In this document: positions 22,606 to 35,315 of the stretch, piece after piece | How positions within the stretch are numbered: position 1 is the stretch's first letter | How the letters are laid out: each line of letters begins with the position of its first letter | DNA from: Ceriagrion tenellum | Lineage: Eukaryota; Arthropoda; Insecta; Odonata; Coenagrionidae | Assembly (NCBI GenBank): GCA_963169105.1 | Contig: OY720636.1 | Span: 80,898,123 to 80,962,122 of the forward strand | DNA length: 64,000 bases | Direction: 5' to 3' | Program-made: the position numbers and the translations under genes | Notes under the pieces: model-generated | Told to the model about the DNA's origin: nothing | Database searches by the model: none | Seen by the model: the letters and a program-made list of their open reading frames with translations, nothing else

Positions 22606-23533
22606 TCAGTGCTGTGAACTAGATGGTGGAATCCTCGCATCTTATTTTTTTAAACTGCGGCAATTTACTACTGAAACTATTGCTTATGGATTCTCATTAC
22701 TGCGTTTCGGGAATACTTTCAATTTGCTGTCATCGATTAAGCAATACCTCGGATCTATACTCGGAATACTATTTACGAAATGACTTCCTGGAAATGCAGA
22801 ATTTTCTGAACTGATTTTTGTAATACATATTCTGTCTGCCCATTAACTGATCCACTCTCTAGACTACTGCTAAATCGACAAGTATGCTCAAATGTCCTGT
22901 GAGCTGCTTTCCGCGATACCTCGTACATATAGTAGACATTCGAGCGATTTATTGGTATCCGGCACGAATATACCACCGGCATATGGTCCAAGAACTCAGC
23001 TCCCTCGATCCGACAGACTTTACTGCGTCTCCGGTTTATGCCTTCCACTCGGCTTCAAACTGTCAAACTCCGATCCGTCCATATGAAGAGCAAGAATGAA
23101 TTACTCACATGAGACGTCTGGTTCCTCTGATGACGACGAATCTCGAACGGAGGATTTTTCCAGAGCTCTTGGTCTTTGTAAAAAATGATAATTTACAATT
23201 AAAGATAAATTGAGATTCCGCTTCGGAAAATATTTGGAGCTATATTTTAACACTATAATTCTATACGTATTCATTTTAAATTTTTTCTGATGGTTTTAGA
23301 GTTTAATAATAGTATTAAAATAATTTTATGAAATCACGGTTACCCTTCAATGATATCCTCAGTAAAGAATTTGTACGTGCCTGGATTAATCGTTGGCAAT
23401 GCATTCCACACCAATATCCTAGACAGGAAAATCTCCGTGCGAGGAAATTGGGTCGAAGAGTCTAATACGCTTGTTCCACTTCAGTAGATCAACCTTCAGA
23501 AGGTCCTTCCTGCCGGCGCGCTCAAGCCATAGC
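22606..23533. other. No gene recognised
   Basis: Short frames at 22623-22814 and 22773-23099 have no motif and no paired splice sites. Confidence 0.4.
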
Positions 23534-24790
23534 TTCATCTGCATCTTCATAATACCCTGCGAGCCGCCGCATGGGCGTGTGGCCGGGGGTGTTAGGTCAC
23601 AAGCCGTGTAAAGATGTAACCTTTTGGGAGATGAATTGGTGACATGTATTTATTATAGGAGTGTATTCAGTGGAGCTCAATTTTTATTGCGGTCGCTTAC
23701 TGTTCGCGGAAAGAACGAGTTTTTGTACCTATCTGTTCGGCAGTGTATTTCTCTTATTTTTTTACTTCCTTCAGACCTAGAAATGTAGTTAGGCGTCATG
23801 GTAATATTCTCTGTGTCGCTCTGAAAAGCATCAGTTCTGTATTTCTTAAGAAACCTAGCCTAGCGTGTAGCCTCCCGGTCTCTAGGGGCTCCCAACTTAA
23901 TCCCTCTAAAAGTTGTGAGATACTATATGTACGCTCGTAGCAGTTTATAACGAAGCGCGCTGCTTTCCTTTGTATTTTATTAATTGTTTGGTTAAATCTT
24001 TATGACCAGGGTCTTAAATGCTCGTGGAGTATTCGAGGTGTGGCCTAACCAGAGCGAAGCAGCATCTCTCTTTTACTTTTTCATCTGTGGACCTTCCTAT
24101 TATACGCTTAACAAAACCTAGTTTCTTTAATGCTGCGCCGCATATGTTTTGTGTGTGTTCCCCACGATACATCAGAAGTTAAGGTAATTCTAAGGTATTT
24201 TGCTGTATCTGAAGATTTTATGTTTACTTCACCCACTATATAGGTATGTCATTTGTGTGGTCACTTTTGTAGGAAGTGAACTGTGGTGCATTTGCTGATA
24301 TTTAATTCTACACCCCACTTCTGGCACCACGAATGAAAGTGAAGGTCAGATCACAGAACTTCAAAGTCCGCGTCTTCGCTTATTGCACGGTAGATAACTG
24401 TATCGTATGCAAATAATCATAATTTACTGATAACGCGAAAACTTAGGTCATTAATGTAAATAATGAATAACACAGGGTCGATCACGCTTCCTTGACGAAC
24501 ACCGGATGTGACTTCAGCCAAATCAGAGCTGAAACCATCAATAACTACTTTTTTTGGCTGGATCACTGAGAAAACTCATCCAATTCACTATTTTTCTATC
24601 AATTTCTATTCCACCGTTGTAGTACAGTAAGAATATGATGTAATAGCTATCCTACAATCCACTTCGAGGTTTTACAGCGCACTACTTTGCAAAAATAACT
24701 GAAATCTATATTCACTATCATTTTATGTGCGGGATCGAACGCTTTTCTACGAGCAATGTTGATTTGGAACCGAGATTAATAACAGCTAAC
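23534..24790 (-). mobile_element. CR1-like LINE copy 4, old and decayed
   Basis: The tail block lies at 23550-23610 (TACCCTGCGAGCCGCCGCAT). It is followed in order by sequences aligned to copy 1 for the WDPYE, RPHLEH, KRVLG and KHIRE segments. Next come the FADD region near 24400 and the SGVPQGS region near 24480-24520 (CTTCCTTGACGAACACCGGA). The frame is destroyed throughout. The landmarks match copies 1 and 5, and the divergence is greater. Confidence 0.7.
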
Positions 24791-27230
24791 TCACAGTTGC
24801 AGGGAAGTAATTTAATCACGTCGGGACTTGGTATCTCACGCTTTTTCGTGCACGACGATGAATAACAGCGGATTTATTGTTACTGTTATTTTGTTGTCAC
24901 TTGGAAGTTGTATACTTCTGGATAAATAGGTCCCATTACCTTCAAGTGCCCCCCGCCTTGAGTTTCAGACTGGCTACTATATTTGTCACACAAGAGTATG
25001 TGCTTATTTAATTGAACGTATTCAATTGTAATATATCATTCATTTTTGAAAAAATTGAAAAAATAGTTTGCCATAGGAAATATATTTTTTTTTCTCTTCA
25101 AGGACAATACGTGATCTGACTTGCGACCCGTCAGATTACTCGTTTCCATTTGACGGCCAGCCGAAGCACGGACTGTGGCTGAGGTGATTGTTTATGTAGT
25201 CTGTGGCGTGGGTTTGAAATAGGCGGAATACTTGCAATGGTAATTTCTTACTTTCTTTCTTACCTTAATCACGGATGTATTGTCAATAGTAGATTTTTAT
25301 TATACTTTTTGCCATCCACGAATTCGAATTCCTTCATCTCGGATTCAGTATTCCTGCACGGTTCTCCAGTTTTATCTTTCCTAAGTTTTTATCCCTATTA
25401 TACGAAACATTGTCTTCTCCTCACCCCTAGAACTATTTGAAATGAATTGTTGCAATGCGACAAGATCGATAGATATTTTGCATCGTAGCAGGACTTGCTG
25501 CTCAACGCGCTCGATTATATGCACACTCCAAATATTACTAATAACCTTAGACTACATTATCATGCGTATTTTGACAATGAATCGTATTTTATACGGCTCA
25601 TCATTTTCTTCCGCTTACTACCTATCAATAACAGTCTAAGGGCCGGATTCATTACGTTTGGCTACTGTTTACTGCAAGATGACCTAGCGCTTTCCCGAAC
25701 TTAATGTTCGTCACGAGTTAGGGTTTATTCAATAATACATCATACAGTGGGTTTATTAGCGTGAGAATTGTCAGTGGGAGTTTTCATTATATGTGGTTTT
25801 TATAGCAAGAGAAAATTTATTATTAAACCGAGGCGAAGTGTTTTGCACTGCGAAATAATCATGGAGTTGTCCTTTTCCTCTGTCTTGCTTTGCCTCTGGG
25901 CTTAGTCATCTTCTTAAGGGGATATTTACCTTACCAAGATGTTCCTGTTTGTGGTGACGCATTGTGTACGCCAATGCGTCATCATGGGTTGCGTTTGACG
26001 CCCATTTCAACGTTTGGAAGGATCTGCCTGATTTTCTCCCCTCTCTCTCTCTGGAATTGCTAAATCGTACGCGTAAGCGCCTACCGTCGGTGGCCACTGA
26101 TACCGATAGGTGCTGGTGGAAAACTACAGAATTCCTTCCCTGATTTACCGTTCTTTTGAATAGAGCATAAGTCGCCTCCTCAGGATCCTAAGCAAACGGC
26201 ATTCTTACGATAAGCGATGGAATGCATGAATGAACTAACGAAAGCTTTATCTTGAAATTTCGCGCGAAGGTACATGGTAATTAACAAAAATGCATATAAA
26301 TACAATACAGGGCATTCAAATGAAGTGGTGTATGTCTCTTAGACCAATTCGACCCCAAACGAGTCAAAGTGATCCCATAAAAAATATACTTAAAGATCGT
26401 TTGTACCACTTGCACGCTCAACTGCTCATACAGAATTTAATTGTAAATGATAACAGCATAAATAAAGCTATTACTTACTGTATTTACTCTTTTTCAACTG
26501 AGCAATTTCAGTGATAGATCTTAACCCCGTTTTTTGACGAAAATTTTCTATTGCTTTTTTAAATTTCAGTTTTATATAAATAAAAAACCCCTGGACATTG
26601 AATAAAAATAAAAAAAACAAAACCTTGAAATTATTTTTTGAGTTATTTAATTGACAATTGCGATAGTTTATGTCGAAATGCGGTGTTTTATGGACTTTGC
26701 AATGCAATTGGCTGCTATGGATTTAAAAAGTGTTAATTTAGATAATATTCGTGGAATGAAATCCTTATTTTGAACCTTAAATTTGGTTGTCAACATGTAA
26801 CGCAGGTATTCAACAAAGGCAGGATTTCATCACCAAATAAGTAAAAATTTGGAATCCAGCATTTGTTTATACAAACGTAGTCGCGGGGTAACCTCCTTAA
26901 AATATCAATGCTCAGAAATATGTCATCCTTCGATCATACATATAGCTCAGAAACTTTCAGCGAAGAAAGTGATCCCCATGTATGTGTCATCATAATGTTA
27001 GACAGAGGTAAGTTTGCCGGCAATATCTACATCCGACGTCAGATTATGTCAACTTACACTGGCCTCATCATCAGTAACTATATTGGCAAGGATAACTCAC
27101 GAGCCCTCCAATGTGTACAAGTTCGAAGGTGTCGTCCTTGAAGCATATATCGCATTAAATCACATTTCTAACTGGTTGAATCGAGTTTGTCAGAGGCATG
27201 GCCCCTTCAGCAAACTAACACTAGAATAAC
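24791..27230. other. No gene recognised
   Basis: AT-rich with scattered frames of 60-75 codons, none with a motif or flanking splice sites. I see no terminal repeats. Confidence 0.4.
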
Positions 27231-27530
27231 TTGATGGGCCAGGAAGGACTGCCCTCTCCAACGCCACACTCCCCCATCCAGTTCCAGAAGCCACCCTCGC
27301 CTTATTCACGGATGCCTCCCAAGCCGCCTTCGGAGCTAGTTAACAACAACGTGTCGGCAATGGCTGGTAACCCTAGGCCTTTCTTTCGAGGAAGCACACC
27401 GCCAAACAGCCGCGTGGCCAAGCACCGGCCTCCTGCGGTAGAACGGGTCAAATGGCGCCACACTGAAGCTCACCGCATAAAGCCGTGTTTGCCGCAAAAT
27501 AACAGCTCATAATAACCCCAAAACAAAACT
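27231..27530 (+). mobile_element. Ty3/Gypsy-like RNase H remnant
   Basis: In one plus frame, 27248-27337 reads TALSNATLPHPVPEATLALF, then TDASQAAFGAS. This is the start of a Gypsy-type RNase H domain, with the first catalytic aspartate in TDAS. Nearby frames continue with a shifted copy of the next part (GNGW, AFFRGS). Stops and frameshifts follow at once. No long terminal repeats or other pol parts are visible, so it is an isolated scrap. Confidence 0.65.
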
Positions 27531-28344
27531 TAACCACTAGTCGCTTCCTGTCGTACATATCCAATCGCTAACAACCACACAATCACTTGATGATGACGAA
27601 AATAAACCCTATTTACGATACACTACATAATAGGCAAGTATCTCTTCTACTATTTGGAAATTATTGTCACAAGCTCGCACGTATCCCTATCAATGCTGGC
27701 CATTGACAGCAGTATGAGGTACTCACAAATATTTCTCACACCCACCCGGATACTGTACTTGTAGGTATTTCACGCAAAACACATCCGCATGAAAAAGCGG
27801 AATTGGAGCGTTAGAAATCGTAGAATACAGAGAGGCAAACAACTCATAGACATTTAATCCTCTATGGACGGAATTATGAAACATCCGCATGGAAAAAATA
27901 CTGCTACTTTAGTTGTTTTTAAAATGTGCTAAAAAATTGCAATTTGTTTGATATTAACTTTTATTTTGTTATGTGACGTATTTGTATTGTATGTATTTAA
28001 TTTAAAATAATACTTTTCATAATAATATATACACAAAGTATACTTTAACATTTCCTTCATAACGTACCTTTTTTCAACTTTCCTAATTTTTTCGTCATTG
28101 GTATAACAGCTGAAACTATTTATTTCAAGAGCTCCACCAGGTACGCCATCGTCAATAAATAGCGTCACGCATTTATGTATTCAGATTGTTTCACAATCCG
28201 CCGAAAGAGACGCAACTTTCCACTCACTTAATCCGAGGCGTTACAATTCTGTTTATCGCAGCAACTAAATGAAAAAAGCCTCTTAGGAAGCAGATGTTTC
28301 AATACGTTCAATGGTATCAGGCTCAACTATGTGGAAGTTGATAT
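27531..28344. other. No gene recognised
   Basis: AT-rich sequence without supported exon or repeat. Confidence 0.4.
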
Positions 28345-28518
28345 TCACAAATGAAAAAACGACTTCGTTTCCTTCCACTGATTTATTTTCTTGGTACGAC
28401 ATGTTTCGACACATAGAGGTCATTTTCAAGTACTTGAAAATGACCTCTATGTGTCGAAACATGTCGTACCAAGAAAATAAATCAGTGGAAGGAAACGAAG
28501 TCGTTTTTTCATTTGTGA
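28345..28518. repeat. Perfect 174-bp palindrome
   Basis: The two arms, 28345-28431 and 28432-28518, are exact reverse complements with no loop; the centre is CAAGTACTTG. As RNA it would fold into an 87-bp hairpin. The match ends sharply at TCACAAATG/CATTTGTGA. GATGTTTCAAT occurs just outside at both sides (about 28291 and 28519) in direct orientation. It could be a foldback insertion, a hairpin RNA source, or an assembly artefact. Confidence 0.95.
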
Positions 28519-29207
28519 GATGTTTCAATGATTTTGAAACGTTAAAAATTTGACTCGTTCGTCCATGGAGAGTTCAAACAAATCACCGAGCAAAGGATAC
28601 TGAAGGAGCATGAAGCTAAAGAAAATACGCGGTAATTACCAGCCAGGGAAAGCCGAAGGAGTTTCAATTCTGGACGCAGGGCTCATGTTCCTTTATGTCT
28701 CTCCTCTAATCCGTGGGAGAGCTACAAGGACGTTCCCGAGGGAACTACGGGCTCTCCGATACCCTATTGAGGTTCGCGGCGAACTTTAGTTTTTCGTTTT
28801 TATATGACGATTTAACGTGTCTCTCGAATGTTGACGTTTGGATGGCTACGGAACACAATGAAAGTGGTGTGCACCCTGGTCAAAACGTTCCACACCAAAA
28901 GTCAATGAAACCCTGAAAAATGATCCTTAAGGCAGGCTTTGCATTTGAGATCTTAAAATGAAGTATGTATGCTGATGTTGTTTATCCATGCACCAACTAT
29001 TATCCATAAAATAAATGCTTTTTTCAAATGAAGTCAATTTTGCTGCAGTTTACTTTTTAATGTTTAAGTACTTGTAAAATAACTCTAAGTAAATAAAATA
29101 ACAAATGTCTTTGTGTTTTTTCTTTTTTGTGTTTTCTCTGTGTGTCTGCCAGTCACGCCTGTGGCATTAGTTTTTTATTATTGTGCACTACACGTGTTTT
29201 TCGTCGG

Positions 29208-29245
<38 letters not shown>

Positions 29246-29689
29246 CCAATGGTAAATCTGCGGCCATTTTCATAGCGCATTGAATTTTTGGGATGGGTTC
29301 CTAGTGGCCCATTGGTCATTCATGAGCCATAAGTAAATTCTAAACATTGAAGCGGAATTATTAATTCATTTGTGAAAAATGAGAACCAGAATTTCACCTT
29401 TGTCACAAGCTCATTCATTTAATTTTGAATGAGTATTGCGTTAGGAAGTATGTACTATATAAGAACAGAATCATTCACATAGTTTCTTAATCTTGAAAGT
29501 TTCCTCACATTGTTCACAACAGGCAAAATGGGTTGAAATGTACCCATTTATACAACTGTTGAAGTATATTAATGTAGAGAATACAATGCACGCAGTTGAA
29601 ACATGTATGTAAAGGCAAGTTAGTGTGGAAGGATGAAAAGAGGATATTTAGTTTTACTTATTTTTGGTTAATTCTCTTGTACATTGCAG
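28519..29689. other. No gene recognised; (TA)n at 29208-29230
   Basis: A short TA tract followed by a T run lies at 29208-29245. Otherwise AT-rich sequence leading into the tandem array. Confidence 0.45.
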
Positions 29690-30425
29690 AATGGTGATTT
29701 AAGAAATGATTGCTGACATCCTCAATATGTGGATACAACTTCAAGAGAGAAGACTGAAGATGGAAATGCAGCCTCATGAAAATTTGAAGATGGGGACAGA
29801 ATTAGGTTGTTCACATACTGGACTTAAGATTTGGACCACTTTGGTCATACATATATTCGGCAAGGTTAATGCTAGGTCTCTTTGCATGCATGGATTAATT
29901 ATTTAGTGTTTCCATTTATTAGTTAGTAGCAGTTGTGGTTGTAGTAGTAGTAGTAGTAGTTAGTATCTCTCTCCCTAGGTCCTCATCAAGACGGAAGTTG
30001 TATGCAGTTTTAGGCTGGTCAAATAGGGTTTAGAATTGGACCACTATTGGTCAGATTTACAATTGGTTTAGGTAAGGCTAGGTCGCTTAGCTGGGGTAGT
30101 GTTTTTTTAAGTGTATTTATGTCCATGTGCTAACCCGCTCTCTAGGTTGCTTTGCATGCATGGATTAGTTATTTAGTGTTTCCATTTATTAGTTGGTAGC
30201 AGTAGTGATTGTAGTAGTAGTAGTAGTAGTGGTAGTTAGCATCTCTCTCCCTAGGTCCTCATCAAGACGGAAGTTGTATGCAGTTTTAGGCTGGTCAAAT
30301 AGGGTTTAGATTTGGACCACTATTGGTCAGATTTATAATTGGTTTAGGTAAGGCTAGGTCGTTTAGCTGGGGTAGTGTTTTTTTAAGTGTATTTATGTCC
30401 ATGTGCTAACCCGCTCTCTCCTTAG

Positions 30426-30502
30426 GTACCAGCTCATCCCCAACATCGGATGCCACTTCAAGAGAGAAGATTGAAAATGAAGACATCACAATGTCCTCAT
30501 GA
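30426..30502 (+). CDS. Exon-like block A1 (candidate alternative terminal exon)
   Basis: The acceptor CTCTCTCCTTAG precedes it. Two nucleotides complete a codon, then 24 codons run to TGA. It is the most diverged of the five: it differs from block A3 by several substitutions (SSPTSD, IENEDI) but has no indel and no early stop. After a donor ending in a single G, the joint would encode glycine. Confidence 0.3.
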
Positions 30503-30885
30503 AGATTGGAAGCTGGATGCAGAGTTATGCCGGCACACTAGGATTTAGATTTGGACCACTATGGTCATATATATATATATATATATATATTGCGCAAGGT
30601 TAATGCTAGTTTGCTTTGCATGCATGGATTAGTTATTTAGTGTTTCCATTTATTAGTTAGTAGCAGTAGTGGTTGTAGTAGTAGTAGTAGTTAGCATCTC
30701 TCTCCCTAGGTCCTCATCAAGACGGAAGTTGTATGCAGTTTTAGGCTGGTCAAATAGGGTTTAGATTTGGACCACTATTGGTCAGATTTATAATCGGTTT
30801 AGGTAAGGCTAGGTCGCTTAGCTGGGGTAGATTAGTGTTTTTTTAAGTGTATTTATGTCAATGTGCTAACCCGCTCTCTCCTTAG

Positions 30886-30962
30886 GTACCAACTCATCCC
30901 CAACGTTGGATGACACTTCAAGAGAGAAGATTGAAGATGATTACAACACAATATCCTCATGA
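30886..30962 (+). CDS. Exon-like block A2 (candidate alternative terminal exon)
   Basis: Same length, phase and stop as A1. It reads TNSSPTLDDTSREK, then IEDDYNTISS and stop. It follows a type B unit, then starts the regular 243-bp run. Confidence 0.3.
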
Positions 30963-31128
30963 AGATTGGAATTTGGATGCAGAGTTAGGCCGACACGCTG
31001 TGATTTAGATTTGGACCACAATGGTCAGATAAATTTTTGGCGTAGTTAAGGCCAGGTCGCTTTGCGCACGTAGATTAGTATTTTTTTAAGTGTATTTATG
31101 TCCATGTGCTAACCCGCTCTCTCCTTAG

Positions 31129-31205
31129 GTACCAACTCATCCCCAACGTTGGATGCAACTTCAAGAGAGAAGATTGAAGATGATGACAACACAATGTCCT
31201 CATGA
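31129..31205 (+). CDS. Exon-like block A3 (candidate alternative terminal exon)
   Basis: It reads TNSSPTLDATSREK, then IEDDDNTMSS and stop. It serves here as the reference for the family. Pyrimidine tract and AG are intact. Confidence 0.3.
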
Positions 31206-31371
31206 AGATTGGAAGCTGGATGCTGAGTTAGGCCGACACGCTACGATTTAGATTTGGACCACAATGGTCAGATAAATTTTTGGCGTAGTTAAGGCCAGGT
31301 CGCTTTGCGCACGTAGATTAGTATTTTTTTAAGTGTATTTATGTCCATGTGCTAACCCGCTCTCTCCTTAG

Positions 31372-31448
31372 GTACCAACTCATCCCCAACGTTGGATGCA
31401 ACTTCAAGAGAGAAGATTGAAGATGATGACAACACAATGTCTTCATGA
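31372..31448 (+). CDS. Exon-like block A4 (candidate alternative terminal exon)
   Basis: It encodes the same peptide as A3, with one silent change near the end (TCT for TCC). The flanks are also nearly identical, so A3 and A4 are recent duplicates. Confidence 0.3.
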
Positions 31449-31613
31449 AGATTGGAAGCTGGATGCTGAGTTAGGCCGACACGCTGTGATTTAGATTTGG
31501 ACCACAATGGTCAGATAAATTTTTGGCGTAGTTAAGGCCAGGTCGCTGTGCACACGTAGATTAATATTTTTAAAGTGCATTTATGTCCATGTGCTAACCC
31601 ACTCTCTCCATAG

Positions 31614-31690
31614 GTACCAACTCATCCCCAACGTTGGATGCAACTTCAAAAGAGAAGATTGAAGATGATGACAACACAATGTCCTCATGA
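31614..31690 (+). CDS. Exon-like block A5 (candidate alternative terminal exon)
   Basis: It differs from A3 by an arginine-to-lysine change (TSKEK). Its acceptor reads CCATAG instead of CCTTAG. The next unit, at 31857, has lost the pattern: in the same phase it stops after three codons. Confidence 0.3.
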
Positions 31691-31990
31691 AGATTGGAAG
31701 CTGGATGAAGAGTTAGGCCGACACGCTACGATTTAGATTTGGACCACAATGGTCAGATAAATTTTTGGCGTAGTTAAGGCCAGGTCGCTTTGCACACGTA
31801 GATTAGTGTTTTTTTAAGTGTATTTATGTCCATGTGCTAACCCGCTCTCTCCATAGCTCATCCCTGATCAGCTACCTGTGGCAGCTCATCCCCGATCCAA
31901 GCAACTTCAAGGGACATGATTGAAGATGATACTACCCTCCTCATGAAGTGTGGAAGCTTGAAGAAGCATATGCCTTTTTGGAATTGACAG

Positions 31991-34900
31991 CATCTGCCCA
32001 TCATCTTTTACACCATCATAGGATTTATCCACATTTCTGTTACTTGCTGTCAGGTGCCTTCTGCTTCTGCTCTGGACTCTAACAAAGGTATTAAAATGCA
32101 CTGCTGGGAGAATCATGCATTTTATTTGGACCCCTTATCTCGCCATCTCGTCATAAATTGCTTTTTTAATGAAGGTTTCCTGCTATAGCTTTGAAAAGAA
32201 ATTGATGAATTATTCTTTTAATATCTAATAATCTCAATCGTGCTGCAATGATTATTTTTTTTATGGCCTGAAATCTTATAATATTTTGTTATTTACCTGA
32301 ATTTAATTCAGGTTTATTTTATTGATATACCTTGTAGTTATTATTATTATTATAGACTTTGGTAAATTTAATTAGTCTATCCAAAATATGTTTTCAAGTG
32401 TCTTGTTTTGCTGTTGTTTTAAATTCAATATCCTAACTCTACTTTATGCTGTGGTTCTCATTTTTTTTTGACTTTGAAACCAATAAAATCAATATATTGT
32501 CCCCCAGCATAAATTTGCTGCCCAGAGGTGTTTTGGTTAATCTTTTTTTCATTGGATGATTTTTTCCTATTATTGTTAACTGTGCCTTGATGTATGAGTT
32601 TTGGCTATTTAAGAACAACATATTTTAGCATCATGACAATTAGCTGTAAAAAAATTTCATTGGCATATTTTAAGAGGAAAGTTTAAAGCAAATGTTTACC
32701 ATTTCTCAAGGTAGTTTTTGTAAAAATTAATCTTTGACTGTCCATTATATTTTCATCTTTTATTTTCAAAATTCTCTGAATTATTCACATTTATAAGTTA
32801 TATTTTCATCTTTTATTTTCAAAATTCTCTGAATTATTCACATTTATAAGTATACTTTATAAATATGAGCAATTAAACTTACTTGTGAATTTAGAGGCAT
32901 AAATTATTGTCCTCATGAAAAGCTTTAATTTATATTCCAGGACTTCTCATTCAGCAATCCTGAGAATAAATATCTAGAAATCAGCTGTGAATGTTAGGAA
33001 TAACCTCTCCATGAAATGAGCTGACAGATGCTTGTTTCTGTTTATTTGGCAGAAGTCAGGCTAATGAAATGGTAAGTCTTTGCCCATTTTTTAATGAAAG
33101 CTATTGTTTAGAAATTCTTTTGTTCCTCCTTGATTATTTTATACATAACGTCTATATTGCTGATTTTTTCATTCTCATTTTTTTTCCCTTTCCCATTTTT
33201 CTTAATAGCCATGTTAAGGCAGTCACTTATATGTGGATTCAATAACAGTCATCCATTTGATTTAACTTCACTTCAACTTAACATGATATCATATCATCTC
33301 AGATCTGGAGAGGTAGATATGATCTAATTTTCCTCGCTCAACAGAATATTTTTTCTTCTATTAAATGACAACTTAAAATATTACGTCAATCAAATTCCAT
33401 TGTCATTGGGCCTAACATGTATGTGGGGTGTGAGAAATGAAAAAAAGGACTATGGAGAGAAACACCATTTAATTAAGCACAACCTCGCCCACACACGTCT
33501 GTCACGCACAGCTGCCATTGTTCAACTCCCCCCTTCTCTATCCAACAACATGGCGCCTTGCGCAACTAAACAATTGAAAAACAGGATGCAAAATCCTGAT
33601 CCCATATGTATGTCAGTAAAAGGTGAAGTTGAATACTATTATTTCTCAAGATTTTATAGATTTTTGCAACAGCTATAATCTAGGAGGAATTCATATGCCC
33701 TTCTCAGATGGCTGTACTGCAGGGAGAGCCATTTTTCAACTATGACTATGCAGTTGTTCTAAATTACCTCTTCTTCACTCCATCAATAGCCTCTTGCAAA
33801 ATGTTTTTCTATTTTGGTGAATTTTCATTGCATTTTCAAAATAATCTTTTCCCCCTTTCACAGTGTTGAAATGTTCTTGAGAAACCATTTCCTGTGATGT
33901 GTTAACATCCTCAACCATTTCAATTTCCACACAGTATTCACTTATACCACCCAAAACAACTTAAATTTTATGATAAAATAATATTAAATGTCCATGAGTT
34001 TAAATCACACTTATATCTCTGAGGTGTTGGCTGTTGCTGCTTTTTACTTCTTGATTTTTGCCGCTAATTTAGTGGCATTCAATTAAATCGACTTTTTGAA
34101 CATCTTATTCACTGAGTTCTGACTTTTGGGTTGTGATAGTGTCCACATTTAGTTAGTCACAATTAAATATAATGTCTAATATTTATTTGCGCAATAGCCT
34201 ATGTGCTTCAAGACCTACATCGATCTCAAAGGTTAATCTGGCAACACAATACAGTTTCTTACAAGTCCATGCTACTGCTCCTACAACATCTAAGCCAGTG
34301 GATTGGATACCCTCATCTTTTTCACAAGTTCAGTTTAATTCAAAATATCTTCCCTTCTAGTGGATATTTAGTGTTTTTTTTACCAACCTCAATGATCTCA
34401 TCTAAAAAGCTCAGTATCCTCTCAGCATACTGCTAGTGATGCATATTATGATAGTTTTAATGGCTAAACTTGGCTGTGGCATAAGCAATATCAGGACTGG
34501 TGTTAATAATATGACACTCTTCTTCCCCGTTCTTCATTTTTTCCATTCAGTATCTATTTGGGCACATTTCGCAGTTTCACTTAGTTACCTTTAGCTCTAT
34601 GACAATGCCTTTGTAATCCAAAAAAATTCCTTGGGGAGGAGAACCTTCCAATAGCTTAATTTGCTAAAGCACTCTGCATAGTCTAAACTTCTTACTGATG
34701 ATTGGAAATTATATGCACATCTCTATCTTTGGATCTCACACCAAGAATTCTTCAAACTCTCTCTCTAGGTCCCTCTAGGTAGGTATTACAAAGTGGTTTG
34801 TAGTGACTCCAGCGAATTATGGGTAATGGGATTGCTTTAACAGGAAGCCATAAAATATCTCAATAAGCTATAATTACATTTCATATTCACATACATACAC

Positions 34901-35130
34901 ATCACACAAAATATAATTCAAATAATCACAAACTCCCCTATCATACAGGATTTTGTCAATCAAAACCTACTTTTATCTCAAGCTGACCAGGGACTATATA
35001 ATGCTTTTTTGAGAAGATGAATGTACATTTTAGCCCCCTGTCCCAAAAAATCCTGTAGCTGCTCCATGCACATACTTTAAAGAAGGCCACAATTTCTAGA
35101 ATTCATGTGGCATAGAAATGACAATACTTC
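31991..35130. other. No gene recognised
   Basis: AT-rich. A possible acceptor (TATATTCCAG, exon from 32941) is followed by a stop and AATAAA within 30 nt. A donor-like ATG|GTAAGT lies at 33072. Neither forms a supported exon. The frame at 33400-33678 has no recognisable motif. Confidence 0.35.
32745..32850. repeat. 53-bp tandem duplication
   Basis: The unit starting TTATATTTTCATCTTTTATT occurs twice head to tail with no difference that I can see. It is a recent duplication. Confidence 0.85.
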
Positions 35131-35138
35131 AAATCTGG

Positions 35139-35315
35139 TTCCACAGCATGGGCATAGCCACGGGGAGGGTAGTGACTCCTTGAACAAGACATTTCTTTTG
35201 AAATCTGCTCTGTGAAGCCAAACAGGATGATGCATTGCCCCTCCCCCAGCATAAATCTGCAGCTAAAGGTTCCCCCCCCCTTAGCATAAATCCTAGCTAT
35301 GCCCATGCTCCACAG
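35139..35315. mobile_element. hAT-like MITE, about 161 bp
   Basis: The ends CATGGGCATAGC (35147-35158) and GCTATGCCCATG (35296-35307) are inverted. The flanks TTCCACAG and CTCCACAG (35139-35146, 35308-35315) agree at 7 of 8 positions, as expected for hAT target duplications. The inside holds G-rich and C-rich runs. A relative with a decayed right end lies at 38333-38475. Confidence 0.8.

Larger units (their letters stand above)
29690..31990 (+). repeat. Tandem array of about 243-bp exon-like units
   Basis: Two related unit types alternate. Type A has an acceptor (CTCTCTCCTTAG at 30426, 30886, 31129 and 31372; CTCTCTCCATAG at 31614) followed by a 77-nt open block ending in TCCTCATGA. Spacing from 30886 on is 243, 243, 242 and 243 bp. 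Type B, with acceptors ending at 29978, 30254 and 30709, lacks most of the 77-nt block and carries (TAG)n. A degenerate first relative starts near 29690 and a last one at 31857. Shared non-block parts include TTTGGACCAC-ATGGTCAGAT and AAGTGTATTTATGTC. Confidence 0.9.

Noticed and set aside
28283..28553. Two 80-codon frames sharing the same internal peptide on opposite strands
   Set aside because: Both are produced by the perfect palindrome; a palindrome gives the same translation on both strands.
29690..31990. CRISPR array
   Set aside because: The units are about 243 bp, not short repeats with unique spacers, and the sequence is eukaryotic.
32941..32970. Another terminal exon with AATAAA just after the stop
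   Set aside because: Only seven codons, and a signal this close to the acceptor is unlikely to be functional; phase agreement alone is weak.
33053..33071. 19-nt microexon between TTTGGCAG and GTAAGT
   Set aside because: Too short to be judged without transcripts, and no partner exon in phase was found.
33400..33678. 92-codon plus-strand frame
   Set aside because: No motif, no splice context and low-complexity ends; a chance frame is the simpler reading.
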